Positions 1 to 8,382 of a stretch of DNA of 64,000 bases are shown one piece after another (position 1 is the stretch's first letter; each line of letters starts with the position of its first letter). The position numbers and the translations under genes were made by a program. The notes below the pieces were generated by a model. The model was not told where the DNA came from and made no database searches. It worked only from the letters and a program-made list of their open reading frames with translations. Origin of the DNA: Variovorax sp. YR216 (GTDB taxonomy: Bacteria > Pseudomonadota > Gammaproteobacteria > Burkholderiales > Burkholderiaceae_C); contig NZ_FNRO01000012.1 in assembly GCF_900107745.1 (NCBI RefSeq), positions 62,001-126,000 on the forward strand, given 5' to 3'.

Positions 1-197
1 TCTACAGCGTGAGCGTCACGCGCCGTGCCGGGCCCATTCCGTTTGCGATCGCCTACGTCACGCTCGATGAGGGCATCACGATGCTGACCAACATCGTCGA
101 CTGCGATCTCGACGATCTGAAGATCGGCCAACGGGTCGAGGTCACGTTCAAGCCTGCAGAGGGCGGCGCGATGGTCCCGATGTTCAAGCCGGCCTGA
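1..197 (+). CDS. Zn-ribbon/OB-fold (DUF35-type) protein, C-terminal part
   Basis: The gene enters from the left edge; the frame is open from base 3 and ends at the TGA at 195-197. The visible 60-odd residues contain the run ILTNIVDCDLDDLKIGQRVEV-like pattern (MLTNIVDC, then LKIGQRVEV), which is the end of the OB-fold of DUF35 acyl-CoA-associated proteins. Members usually pair with a thiolase or sterol-carrier-type thiolase and bind acyl-CoA. The next gene is an enoyl-CoA hydratase 11 bases away, so a CoA-ester degradation role is likely. The zinc ribbon itself would lie outside the window, so the assignment rests on the C-terminus only. Confidence 0.7.
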   Translation, partial: YSVSVTRRAGPIPFAIAYVTLDEGITMLTNIVDCDLDDLKIGQRVEVTFKPAEGGAMVPMFKPA

Positions 198-208
198 GCA
201 CAGCACAG

Positions 209-1006
209 ATGGAGACGCTCGACTTCTCGGTGGAGAACGCGGTCGGCTGGATTCGCCTCACCCGCCCGGAGATCCACAACCCGCTGGACGTACCGCTGCG
301 CACCGACCTCATGGCCGTGCTGGAGCAGGTGCGCAACGACCCTGCCGTGCGCGCGCTTGTCCTCACCGGCGGCGCGAGCGCCTTCTGCGCCGGCGGCAAC
401 CTCCATGCGCTGCAGGAGCACGCGCATGCGGGCCCCGCCTACTGGCAGCGGCGCATCAACGCCGGGCTTCGCCTCACCGACGATCTGCTGAACGTGGGCT
501 GCCCCCTGATCGCCGCGATCGACGGTCCCGCGATCGGTGCCGGCTTCGCGCTTGCGCTGTGCGCGGACATGATCATCGCCAGCCCGCGCGTGAAGTTCGC
601 CATGGCCCACTTGCGGCTGGGCCTGGTGCCGGACCTCGGCGCGCTCTATCTCCTGCCGCGCGTCGTGGGACTGCAGCGCGCAAAGGAGCTGGTGTTTTCC
701 ACCCGGGACGTTGGCGTCGAGGAAGCCCGCGAACTCGGCATCGTGATGGAAGTGCACGAGAGCGAAGCCCTCGAAGCGCGTGCGCGCGAAATGGCCGAGC
801 GCATGGCCCAGGCCGCGCCGACCGCGGTGGCACTCGCCAAGGCGATGCTGAATGCCTCGCTCGACAGCGACAGGCAGAGCGCCTTCGCACTGGAAGCCGC
901 GAGCCAGGCCGCTGCCTTCGCGGCGCCGGAGCCGGCCGCGCAGGTCGAGGCGATTCTCGGAAAGCGACGCCCGACCTTCGGCGGCCTGAAGTCCGCCCGC
1001 AACTGA
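209..1006 (+). CDS. Enoyl-CoA hydratase/isomerase family protein
   Basis: 265 residues, the usual length for a crotonase-fold enzyme. The first oxyanion-hole segment reads GGASAFCAGGNL (about residues 50-61) and the second IDGPAIGAGFALALCADM (about 97-114). At the place where classical hydratases carry the catalytic glutamate the sequence is LVPDLGALYLLP, so the reaction could be hydration, isomerisation or another crotonase chemistry. It follows the DUF35 gene with an 11-base gap and converges on the minus-strand isomerase at 1013. No clear Shine-Dalgarno precedes the ATG, which fits translational coupling to the upstream gene. Family certain, substrate unknown. Confidence 0.9.
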   Translation: METLDFSVENAVGWIRLTRPEIHNPLDVPLRTDLMAVLEQVRNDPAVRALVLTGGASAFCAGGNLHALQEHAHAGPAYWQRRINAGLRLTDDLLNVGCPLIAAIDGPAIGAGFALALCADMIIASPRVKFAMAHLRLGLVPDLGALYLLPRVVGLQRAKELVFSTRDVGVEEARELGIVMEVHESEALEARAREMAERMAQAAPTAVALAKAMLNASLDSDRQSAFALEAASQAAAFAAPEPAAQVEAILGKRRPTFGGLKSARN

Positions 1007-1012
1007 GGCGCT

Positions 1013-1849
1013 TCAGCCGAAGTGCGACGCGAAGAAGGCCGCGGCCTTCTCCGCTGCGCGCCGAGCGCGCTCGGCGGCCGGGAGCGCAGCGTCGGCGACG
1101 ACGGGCGTTTCCAGTTCGATCTCCGCGTCCGGCGACAAGGCCGCGACGAGCCCCTTCAGGTCAAGGCCGCCATCCCCCAAGTACATGCGACCCGACATCG
1201 CTTCGTCGAAGAGAGTCGTGTCCGGTGCACGCACCGCCGGTGCGTCGCACAGTTGCGTGAGGTAGATCGATCGGGGGTCGAGCGCACGCACCTCGGCAAC
1301 GTCCGCGCCTGAGCGCGCGAGATGGAGCGAGTCGATCAGCAGGCCCACGTTGCGGGCGTCGCTGTCCGCGATCACGCGCTGGGCGTCGCCGATCGTCTTG
1401 AGCGCGCTCATTGGCATGAACTCGAGTGCGATGCGCACACCGGCATCGGCTGCAGCGCGCGCGTAGCCGCGCAGCAGCTTCGACACGCGCGCCAGGTCGG
1501 GCTCGAAGCATCCCTGCAAGATCAGCGGTGCACCGGTGCGGTGCGCGGCTTCCACATTCGCGAGCAGGTGCGACAGGCTGGTCTTCTCCGAGATGTAGTA
1601 GCCAGAGATGCTGGAGATGCGGATCGACAGCGCTTCGGCCCGCGCACGCACCCGTTCCAGACCATCGCCCTCGGCATCTGGCTGCGGCCATGGATCACCG
1701 GGATGGCGACCGCTGATGCGCAAGCCCACGGCGCCGAAGCCGGCGTTGGCGGCCGCGGAGAGCACATCCAGCGGCGCCGCATTGGCACCGAGCGAGAGAA
1801 AGCCGAGTGTGAGCGCGCGGACTTCGCGATGCCGAGGATTGCTGCTCAT
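1013..1849 (-). CDS. Sugar phosphate isomerase/epimerase-like TIM-barrel protein
   Basis: 278 residues starting MSSNPRHREV. The start ATG shares bases with the stop of the upstream reductase (ATGA at 1846-1849), which fixes the start and shows translational coupling. The frame stays open far upstream but that extension is antisense-like sequence inside the neighbouring gene. The pattern LTLGFLSLGA, ISGYYIS, LEFMPM, LLIDSLHLAR and ELETPV fits the xylose-isomerase-like TIM barrel (AP endonuclease 2 fold), with metal-ligand Glu and Asp/His residues at strand ends. Such proteins act as isomerases, epimerases or dehydratases in catabolic operons. Substrate cannot be told. Confidence 0.85.
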   Translation of the reverse strand: MSSNPRHREVRALTLGFLSLGANAAPLDVLSAAANAGFGAVGLRISGRHPGDPWPQPDAEGDGLERVRARAEALSIRISSISGYYISEKTSLSHLLANVEAAHRTGAPLILQGCFEPDLARVSKLLRGYARAAADAGVRIALEFMPMSALKTIGDAQRVIADSDARNVGLLIDSLHLARSGADVAEVRALDPRSIYLTQLCDAPAVRAPDTTLFDEAMSGRMYLGDGGLDLKGLVAALSPDAEIELETPVVADAALPAAERARRAAEKAAAFFASHFG

Positions 1850-2901
1850 GCAGGCAATACCTCGCTGGCCTGCAGTTCGCGCAGGCGCTGCACCAGCGTC
1901 GCATCGGTCTCGATGCAGTCGTGGAAGCCAGCGCGTCGGATCTTCGCTGTCGCCAGCACGATGTCGTGTGACTGGCGCAGCATGTAGTCCATCCATCGCC
2001 AGTCGACGATCTGGCCGATGTCGATTTTCCGCAGGCCGTGTCTGCGCGCGATGCGGTCCCACACGGCCTGCTGGGCCGGCATCATGTCCGCGAGCGGAAG
2101 GGTCTTCGGCTCGCCGAAGGGCATTCCGAGTGCTTCTGCGATTGCAGGCCACGTGTGACGCCAACGCGCCGGGTCGCCATTGGTGACGTTGAAGGCCTCG
2201 TCCTCCGCCGCCGGCGCATCCGCGGCCCAGGCAGCGGCCGCCCCGATCTGCCGGGCGTCCGCGATCTGGTGCAGGGCCTCGTAGGCCCCCGCGCTGCCGG
2301 GAAAGCGCAGTGGCATGTCCAGTTCCTTGCACACCGCAGCGTAGAGGCCGATGCCAAGCACCAGGTTCATCGGGTTGCCGACCGCATAGCCGGAGACGAA
2401 GGGCGGAATCAGGTTGACCCAGCGCCAGCGCGCGCCGCGACTGGCTTCGCACAACCAGTCCTCCTGGTCGTAGTAGAAATTCGGCGGCAGTTGTCGCGGA
2501 TCGCTCTCGCGGCAAGGCGTCGGGCTTGCGCCCCACTGGATGCCGTAGAACTTCGCGCCCGTGACGAGCACCACCTTGCGCAGCGCCGGCGAGGCCTGCT
2601 GCGCCGCTTCGACCACATTGCGCAGCATCGCCAGGTTGGGTGCCACTTCCGCCGCGCGGCTGGGCGCCGGCTGGAAGGCCGCATGGAACACATGCGTGAT
2701 GCCCGTGTGCGGCGCCACGGCCCTCGAGCAGGCTGCTGCATCCAGCAGGTCGACCGCCACACCTTCGGTTCCCGGCAAGGCACCGCCGCCCGAGCGGCTC
2801 GCGCACAGCACGCGCCAGCCTTCACCGACCAGCCGCTCGGCAATGCCGCGCCCCACGATGCCGCTCGCGCCAGCGATCAGCGCGGTCCTTTTCTGTTGCA
2901 T
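1846..2901 (-). CDS. PRISE-type NAD(P)-dependent reductase (atypical SDR)
   Basis: 351 residues. The N-terminal Rossmann motif is GASGIVGRG (about residues 11-19). Two diagnostic motifs of the progesterone-5-beta-reductase/iridoid-synthase (PRISE) group are present: VTGAKFYG (about 113-120) with the catalytic lysine, and NFYYDQED (about 141-148) with the catalytic tyrosine, replacing the usual YxxxK. PRISE enzymes reduce activated carbon-carbon double bonds such as enones. It is translationally coupled to the isomerase downstream and sits 9 bases downstream of a Bug receptor gene, so it belongs to the catabolic unit. Enone reduction is inference from the family. Confidence 0.8.
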   Translation of the reverse strand: MQQKRTALIAGASGIVGRGIAERLVGEGWRVLCASRSGGGALPGTEGVAVDLLDAAACSRAVAPHTGITHVFHAAFQPAPSRAAEVAPNLAMLRNVVEAAQQASPALRKVVLVTGAKFYGIQWGASPTPCRESDPRQLPPNFYYDQEDWLCEASRGARWRWVNLIPPFVSGYAVGNPMNLVLGIGLYAAVCKELDMPLRFPGSAGAYEALHQIADARQIGAAAAWAADAPAAEDEAFNVTNGDPARWRHTWPAIAEALGMPFGEPKTLPLADMMPAQQAVWDRIARRHGLRKIDIGQIVDWRWMDYMLRQSHDIVLATAKIRRAGFHDCIETDATLVQRLRELQASEVLPA

Positions 2902-2910
2902 GCGGGCGCC

Positions 2911-3906
2911 TCAGCTGCTGAGCGTGATGCCCAGGCGCTTGATGAGATCGCCCCAGGTCTGGCTGTCGCTCAGCGCCAGCTTGCGAAAGGCCTCGCCGTG
3001 CACCAGCGAAGGCACGCCACCGGTTCGGCGCACGGACTCCTGGAACGCGGGATCGGCCTGCATGTCCGCGACTGCCTTCAGAAGCTTCGACGTCACCGGA
3101 GCGGGCATGTTGGCCGGCCCGACCATGCCGAAGAGCTGATCCGGAATCCGCACCGGCAGGCCGGACTCATTCAGGTTGGGCACGTTCGGCAACGCCGGAT
3201 CACGGCCCTCGCCCGTCACCGCCAGCGCCTTGATGCGCCCGGCCTGGATGAGCGGCAGCGAAGTGGCGAGCGAAGCGATCGTGTACTGCACTTCGCCGGC
3301 AATCATGGCCGTGTCGGTTTCGTTGCCGGTCTTGAAAGGCACGTGCACCGCCTTGATGCCGACGGCCGCGTTGAACTGCTCCACCGCCAGGTGGATGCTG
3401 TTGCCCACGCCGCTTGATCCGAAGTTGAGCGTGCCGGGCTTGGACTTGGCCAGTGCGATGAAGTCCTGCAGCGTGTCCACGCCCAGCTTGGGCGACACCG
3501 TCAGGACCTGGCGCGAGGTCTGGATCAGACCGAGGTAGGTAAAGGACTTCTCGACGTCGTAGCCCGGGCTCTTGATGAGGTGCGGCGCGGAGGTCAGCGA
3601 CGTGGTCGTGCCCATGCCGATCGTGTAGCCGTCGGGTCGCGCACGGGCCACTGCCGCCATGCCGATGGTTCCCGAACCGCCGATCTTCTGCTCCACGATC
3701 ACGGTCTGCCCCAGCCGGCCGCCAAGGTCGGCGGCGATCAGCCGCGCCAGGATGTCGACGGCGCCTCCGAAGGGCGTGATCAGTGTGATGGGCCTCTCGG
3801 GCCAGGTCCCCTGCGCGAGCAGGCGACCGGGGGAAACGGCAAGGGCGGCGGCACCCGCGGCGATCCGGACAAGGGCGGTGCGACGGCCGCAGCGTGGCAT
3901 GTGCAT
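2911..3906 (-). CDS. Bug-family (TctC) tripartite tricarboxylate receptor
   Basis: 331 residues when started at MHMPRCGRR, where AGGAG lies 7 bases upstream; an in-frame ATG 13 codons earlier lacks such a site. The N-terminus has a twin-arginine-like signal ending near LLAQ, followed by WPERPITLITPFG, the canonical first strand of Bug periplasmic binding proteins, and later PGTLNFGSSGVGNSIHL. These proteins capture organic acids or other small ligands in the periplasm for TctAB permeases. No TctA/TctB gene is in the window. It is divergent from the Rieske oxygenase at 4080 with a 173-base shared promoter region. Confidence 0.92.
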   Translation of the reverse strand: MHMPRCGRRTALVRIAAGAAALAVSPGRLLAQGTWPERPITLITPFGGAVDILARLIAADLGGRLGQTVIVEQKIGGSGTIGMAAVARARPDGYTIGMGTTTSLTSAPHLIKSPGYDVEKSFTYLGLIQTSRQVLTVSPKLGVDTLQDFIALAKSKPGTLNFGSSGVGNSIHLAVEQFNAAVGIKAVHVPFKTGNETDTAMIAGEVQYTIASLATSLPLIQAGRIKALAVTGEGRDPALPNVPNLNESGLPVRIPDQLFGMVGPANMPAPVTSKLLKAVADMQADPAFQESVRRTGGVPSLVHGEAFRKLALSDSQTWGDLIKRLGITLSS

Positions 3907-3947
3907 GACAGGACTCCTGAGGAAACGAATTCGACTCAAAAGCATAA

Positions 3948-4045
3948 TGGACAGACCAATGGATCATTCTTCGGTAATACCCCGAGTTGCAATGCCTCGC
4001 TCCATCTTTCGCTTTGCCGAGTTCGATATTAGAATGGTTTAACCA
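3948..4045. promoter_or_regulatory. Divergent promoter region with two TGG-N5-CCA operator-like sites
   Basis: Between the Bug gene and the Rieske oxygenase gene are TGGACAGACCA (3948-3958) and TGGTTTAACCA (4035-4045). The second is a perfect 5-1-5 inverted repeat, and both fit TGG-N5-CCA, the core recognised by FadR/FCD-type GntR regulators. They are 87 bases apart and could control both directions. No GntR gene is visible in the window, so the regulator is unassigned. Confidence 0.4.
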
Positions 4046-4079
4046 ATAATCCAATCACCCTCATATCACGGAGCCTCTC

Positions 4080-5396
4080 ATGCTCTCCCCTGAAGACAAC
4101 GAAACGCTCGTGCGCGTCGGCCCAGGCACCGCCATGGGCAGCCTGATGCGCCTGTACTGGCTTCCCTTCCTTCCCACCAGCGACCTGCCAGCGGGCGGCA
4201 TGCCGCAGCGGGTGCGGCTGCTGGGCGAAGACCTCATTGCCTTTCGCGACAGCGAAGGCAGACTCGGCCTCGTGGACCATGCCTGCCCGCACCGTGGCGC
4301 GCCGCTGGTCTTCGGTCGCAACGAGGATTGCGGCCTGCGATGCGTCTATCACGGCTGGAAGTTCGGCACCGACGGCCATGTGCAGGACCTGCCGGCCGAA
4401 TTGCCCGAGAGCCGACTGAAGGACAAGGTCCGCCTCAAGGCCTACGCCTGCCGCGAACGCAACGGCATCGCCTGGGCCTACATGGGCCCGCAGCAGGACA
4501 ACCCGCCGCCGCTGCCGGAGATGGAATGGAACCTCGTGCCTGCCGAGCGCGTTCACGTCAGCTTCCGCGTACAGGAATGCAACTGGCTGCAGGCGGTGGA
4601 AGGCGAGATCGACTCGGCGCACGCGCCGATCCTGCATGGCCGCATCGATGCGCAAGGCGCCATCAGCGACTGGATCGCCAAGCGCGACCTGCGCCCCACC
4701 TTCCAATGCCAGCGCCAGCCGTTCGGCATGAGCATCGCTTCGCGCCGCAAGCTCGACGACGAGACCAGCTACTGGCGGGTGAACCAGTTCCTCCTGCCTT
4801 TCTGGACGCTGGTGCCGCCGCAGTCGCAGTACCCCGAACTGTCGGGCCACGCGTGGGTGCCGCTCGACGACTACAACACGCTGTGCATCATGTTCTCCTA
4901 CCACCCCTCGGAGAAGCTCTACGACAAGTCGCGCGCGCTGTTCGAGAAGGGCCACGCGGGCCGCGAGACCGGCCATGCCAGCCAGGACGCATTCGCGCCC
5001 CGACCGGCCACCGAGCCTTTCGCGAAGTACTGGACCAAGTTCACCCGGCAAAACGGCTATCTCTTCAACTACGACGCGCAGACCAAGACGTGGTTCTCCG
5101 GCCTGCCGGGCCTGTGGGTGCAGGATGCGGCCTGTCAGTCGGGCGTGGCCGCGATCTACGACCGCAGCAAGGAGAACCTCGGCATCAGCGACACCGGCGT
5201 CGCGATGACGCGGCGCCTGCTGCTGGACACGGTGCGCATGCTGCAGGGCAGCGGCACCCAACCGCAGGGCATCAGTGACCCGTCGACCTTCATGGTGCGC
5301 GCCGTCTCGCTCACGCTGCCCGCCGGCGTGCAGTGGCAGGACCACGCCGAGCACATGACGGCACGCCTGGATGCCGGCTTCGGCTACACGCCGTGA
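4080..5396 (+). CDS. Rieske non-heme iron oxygenase, large subunit
   Basis: 438 residues. The Rieske [2Fe-2S] motif is C69-P-H71 with C88-x2-H91 (CPHRGAP, then CVYHGWKFG). The mononuclear iron site follows the family pattern in EGEIDSAHAPILHG, with bridging D178 and ligands H181 and H186. Length and layout resemble phthalate 4,5-dioxygenase and other single-component-oxygenase families paired with a vanillate-demethylase-type reductase. GGAG lies 5 bases upstream of the ATG. It overlaps the reductase gene by GTGA, so both are made together. It should hydroxylate or O-demethylate a small aromatic or alicyclic acid; the substrate is not determinable here. Confidence 0.92.
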   Translation: MLSPEDNETLVRVGPGTAMGSLMRLYWLPFLPTSDLPAGGMPQRVRLLGEDLIAFRDSEGRLGLVDHACPHRGAPLVFGRNEDCGLRCVYHGWKFGTDGHVQDLPAELPESRLKDKVRLKAYACRERNGIAWAYMGPQQDNPPPLPEMEWNLVPAERVHVSFRVQECNWLQAVEGEIDSAHAPILHGRIDAQGAISDWIAKRDLRPTFQCQRQPFGMSIASRRKLDDETSYWRVNQFLLPFWTLVPPQSQYPELSGHAWVPLDDYNTLCIMFSYHPSEKLYDKSRALFEKGHAGRETGHASQDAFAPRPATEPFAKYWTKFTRQNGYLFNYDAQTKTWFSGLPGLWVQDAACQSGVAAIYDRSKENLGISDTGVAMTRRLLLDTVRMLQGSGTQPQGISDPSTFMVRAVSLTLPAGVQWQDHAEHMTARLDAGFGYTP

Positions 5397-6343
5397 GCGG
5401 GCTGCAACTGCTTCTGCGTCAGTTGCGCCGCGAGGCGGAAGGCATCGTGTCGTACGAGTTCGTCTCCGCGGGCGACGCGCCGCTGCCGGCCTTCACTGCG
5501 GGTGCGCACATCGACCTGCAACTACCCGGCGGCCTGCAGCGCAGCTACTCGCTGGTGAACGACCCGGGCGACCGCCACCACTATGTGATCGCGGTCGACC
5601 GCGCGGCGGACAGCCGCGGCGGTTCGGCCTGGATGCACAGCATGCCGCGGCCCGGCGATCGTCTCGCGAGCAGCGTCCCGATCAACGACTTTCCCCTGTA
5701 CGAAGACGCGCCGCTTTCGATCTTCATCGCGGGCGGGATCGGCGTCACGCCGTTCATGGCGATGGCCGCACGCCTGAATACGCTTGGCCGCGCCTGGCGC
5801 TTGCACTACGCGGTGCGCTCGCGCCAGCGCGCGGCCTACGTGCAGGAACTGAGCACGCTGGACCGCAGCGGCACGTCGGTGAACCTGTACTGCACCAGCG
5901 AGGACATGGGACGCCCGGACATCGTAGCCATCGTGTGTGACGCCCCGGCCGGATCGCATCTGTACTGCTGCGGTCCGAACGGCATGCTCGACACCTTTAC
6001 CACCGCCTGCGCCGGTCTGGCGCCACAGCGTGTTCACCTTGAGCGCTTCAGCGCCAGCCAAGAGGCGGCCACCGCCGGCGGCTACGAGGTGCGATTGGCC
6101 CGCAGTGGCAAAACTCTGGGCGTGGAGGCTGGAAAGACCCTCCTGGACACTCTGCTCGATGCCGGCGTCCCGATCCAATACGCCTGCTCCCAGGGCGTCT
6201 GCGGCACCTGCTCCACGCCGGTGCTGGAAGGCACGCCCGACCACCGCGACGACTACCTCTCCAACGAAGAGAAGGCGGCCAACCAGGCGATCATGGTCTG
6301 CTGCTCCGGCAGCCTCACGCCGCGGTTAGTGCTCGACATCTGA
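5393..6343 (+). CDS. Phthalate/vanillate-type oxygenase reductase with C-terminal ferredoxin
   Basis: 316 residues from the GTG that overlaps the oxygenase stop (GTGA); the reading frame is open further upstream but only inside the oxygenase gene. The flavin-binding RSYSLVNDP (about residues 45-53), NAD-binding IAGGIGVTPFMAMA (about 111-124) and CCGPNGML precede a plant-type [2Fe-2S] domain with CSQGVCGTC and a last cysteine in VCC. This is the class IA reductase layout, FMN then NAD then ferredoxin. It passes electrons from NAD(P)H to the Rieske centre of its partner. It converges on the Bug gene at 6363. Confidence 0.92.
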   Translation: MSGLQLLLRQLRREAEGIVSYEFVSAGDAPLPAFTAGAHIDLQLPGGLQRSYSLVNDPGDRHHYVIAVDRAADSRGGSAWMHSMPRPGDRLASSVPINDFPLYEDAPLSIFIAGGIGVTPFMAMAARLNTLGRAWRLHYAVRSRQRAAYVQELSTLDRSGTSVNLYCTSEDMGRPDIVAIVCDAPAGSHLYCCGPNGMLDTFTTACAGLAPQRVHLERFSASQEAATAGGYEVRLARSGKTLGVEAGKTLLDTLLDAGVPIQYACSQGVCGTCSTPVLEGTPDHRDDYLSNEEKAANQAIMVCCSGSLTPRLVLDI

Positions 6344-6362
6344 GCGAAAGGTGTGGGGCTCA

Positions 6363-7343
6363 CTATTCGGCGGCGATCTTGTTGTCCTTGACCACCTTGG
6401 CCCAGGCGCGCGCATCTTCGTCCAGGAAGCGCCTGAAGGCTTCCGGTGGCTCACCCACCGGCGTCAAGCCATAGCCTTGCAGCTTGGCGCGGAAATCCGC
6501 TGCGGAGACGATGCGTTGTGAGTTTGCGAGCAAGACCGCGAGCGCTGGTTGCGGCGTTCCCTTGGGCGCGAAGATGCCGTGCCACGAATCACCCACGAAT
6601 CCCGGATAGATCTCGGCGATTGCGGGCACGTCGGGCAGGCCTTCGATGCGATGGGGACTGGAAACGCCGAGCGCGCGGACCTTGCCGGCCTTTACCTGCG
6701 GAATCGCGCCGGTACTCGCGTCGAAGGCGACGTCGACACGCTGCGCGATGACGTCCGGCAGGAAGTAATCCTTGTAGGGCACGTGCGTCATCGACACGCC
6801 CGCCTGGTTGAGCAAGCGAGCCATGGCCACATGCGTGCCCTGCCCGATGCCAGCGCTTGCGTAGGTCATCGCATCCGGCCTGGCCTTCGCTTCGCGGACC
6901 AGGTCCTGCAGCGAGCGGATCTTCGACTCATTGGATGTGACCAGCACATAAGGCACCGAAAGAATCCGCGTGACCGGTACGAAGTCCTCGGCCTTGTAGG
7001 GCAGCTTCTTGTAGACGTAGGGATTGATCGAGAAGGTGTTGTTCACCGTCCAGAGCAGCGTGTACCCATCCGCAGGCGCACTGGCAGCGGTCTGCGCCCC
7101 GATGATGGTGCTGGCGCCGGAGCGGTTTTCCACCACGACCGGCTGGCCGGTGGCCTTTGCGAATTCGTCGCCCCACAGCCGCGCGATCACGTCGGGCGAC
7201 GTGCCGGCCGGAAACGGAACGATGAGGCGCACGGGTCGCGATGGATATGGGGCCTGTGCGCGCGCGGCGACCGTTGCTCCAGCCAGCAGCACGCCAGCCA
7301 TGCCGAGCGCGGTGCGCCGCGAAATCGTGTTCGGTGTTGTCAT
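6363..7343 (-). CDS. Bug-family (TctC) periplasmic receptor
   Basis: 326 residues. It begins with a twin-arginine-like signal (SRRTALGMAG, cut near ARAQ), then PYPSRPVRLIVPFPAG and the conserved MTYASAGIGQGTHVAM and YKDYFLPDV segments. It is the last gene of a minus-strand run and is 55 bases downstream of another Bug gene, to which it is only distantly similar. Two neighbouring receptors imply related but distinct ligands or successive intermediates. Ligand not predictable. Confidence 0.92.
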   Translation of the reverse strand: MTTPNTISRRTALGMAGVLLAGATVAARAQAPYPSRPVRLIVPFPAGTSPDVIARLWGDEFAKATGQPVVVENRSGASTIIGAQTAASAPADGYTLLWTVNNTFSINPYVYKKLPYKAEDFVPVTRILSVPYVLVTSNESKIRSLQDLVREAKARPDAMTYASAGIGQGTHVAMARLLNQAGVSMTHVPYKDYFLPDVIAQRVDVAFDASTGAIPQVKAGKVRALGVSSPHRIEGLPDVPAIAEIYPGFVGDSWHGIFAPKGTPQPALAVLLANSQRIVSAADFRAKLQGYGLTPVGEPPEAFRRFLDEDARAWAKVVKDNKIAAE

Positions 7344-7398
7344 CCTCTTGCCTCTTTGCTTCTGTTGCGTATTGCGAACGGGGGTGGGGCACGGGCGG

Positions 7399-8382
7399 TC
7401 AGGTCTTCAGTTCCAGGCGACGCACCAGCGACGGGAAGTCGGCCATGTCCTGACGGATGGTGGCTTCGAGTACCTGTGGCAATCCGCCCACCAGTTCCCA
7501 GCCATTGATCTGCGCGCGGGCCTTCATCTGCGTGTCCGCGAGTGCCACGTCCAGCGCCTTGTTCAGGCGCGCGATCACCGGCGCTGGTGTTGCGCGCGGC
7601 GCCGCGAGTCCGATCCAGAACGACGGGTCGAAATGCGGGAAGCCCGATTCGGCGAGTGTCGGCACCTCGGCCATCGAGCTGAGGCGGCGCGAAGCCGTCT
7701 GTGCGAGCGGTGCGATGGTGCCGCCCTTGAGGCCGGCTTGCGCCGACGAGAAATCCAGCAGCGCGAGCTGGACTTCGCCGCCCATGAGACCGGTGATCAG
7801 CGGGCCCGATCCCTTGTACGGAACATGGACCAGATCGATACCCGCCAGCGACTTGAACTGTTCGATCGCGATGTGGTTGGTCGCGCCGATGCCCGCGCTG
7901 CCGTAGAACAGCTTGCCGGGCTGCGCCTTGGCCTGCGCGATGAATTCGCGCAGCGTCCGCCATGGCGATTTGCCCGGCGTCGCGAGGATGCCGACTGCAC
8001 GAAGCGCAAGGCCCACGGGTGCGAACTCGCGCGCAGGGTCGACCTGTGCGCCTTGCTGAACCAGCGGCGCGACGATGTGGTTCGAGCGCGACGTGACCAG
8101 CACCGTGTAGCCGTCGGCGGGTGAGCTGGCGACCGCCGCGGTGCCGATGAGGCCCGCGGCACCAGGCCGGTTGTCGATGACCAGCGGCTGGCCGAGCGTC
8201 GCGCGCATCGATTCGGCGAGGAAGCGCGCGACGATGTCGGAGGGGCCGCCGGGCGGGTTGGGCACGACCAGCTTGATAGGCCTCTGGGGAAAGGCGTCGT
8301 CAGCCGCCCAGGCGCCGCGTATGCCCGCGATGGGTGCCAGCCCTGCGAGCGCGCCGGCAAGGAAGGTTCTTCGATTCGTCAT
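7399..8382 (-). CDS. Bug-family (TctC) periplasmic receptor
   Basis: 327 residues. The N-terminus MTNRRTFLAGALAG is a good twin-arginine signal, ending near AWAAD. The mature protein starts FPQRPIKLVVPNPPGG and carries LFYGSAGIGATNHIAI and VPYKGSGPL, all typical Bug segments. Its start codon overlaps the stop of the upstream alpha/beta hydrolase (ATGA at 8379-8382), so receptor and hydrolase are translated together. This suggests that the captured ligand is the hydrolase substrate or product. Confidence 0.92.
   Translation of the reverse strand: MTNRRTFLAGALAGLAPIAGIRGAWAADDAFPQRPIKLVVPNPPGGPSDIVARFLAESMRATLGQPLVIDNRPGAAGLIGTAAVASSPADGYTVLVTSRSNHIVAPLVQQGAQVDPAREFAPVGLALRAVGILATPGKSPWRTLREFIAQAKAQPGKLFYGSAGIGATNHIAIEQFKSLAGIDLVHVPYKGSGPLITGLMGGEVQLALLDFSSAQAGLKGGTIAPLAQTASRRLSSMAEVPTLAESGFPHFDPSFWIGLAAPRATPAPVIARLNKALDVALADTQMKARAQINGWELVGGLPQVLEATIRQDMADFPSLVRRLELKT

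Noticed and set aside
1849..2806. Reading the TIM-barrel protein as a 597-residue fusion
   Set aside because: The extra part overlaps the PRISE gene out of frame, and the ATGA junction fixes the short start.
6341..6362. TGAGC...GCTCA hairpin between convergent genes as a terminator
   Set aside because: Only five paired bases with a 12-base loop and no T-run; too weak to call.
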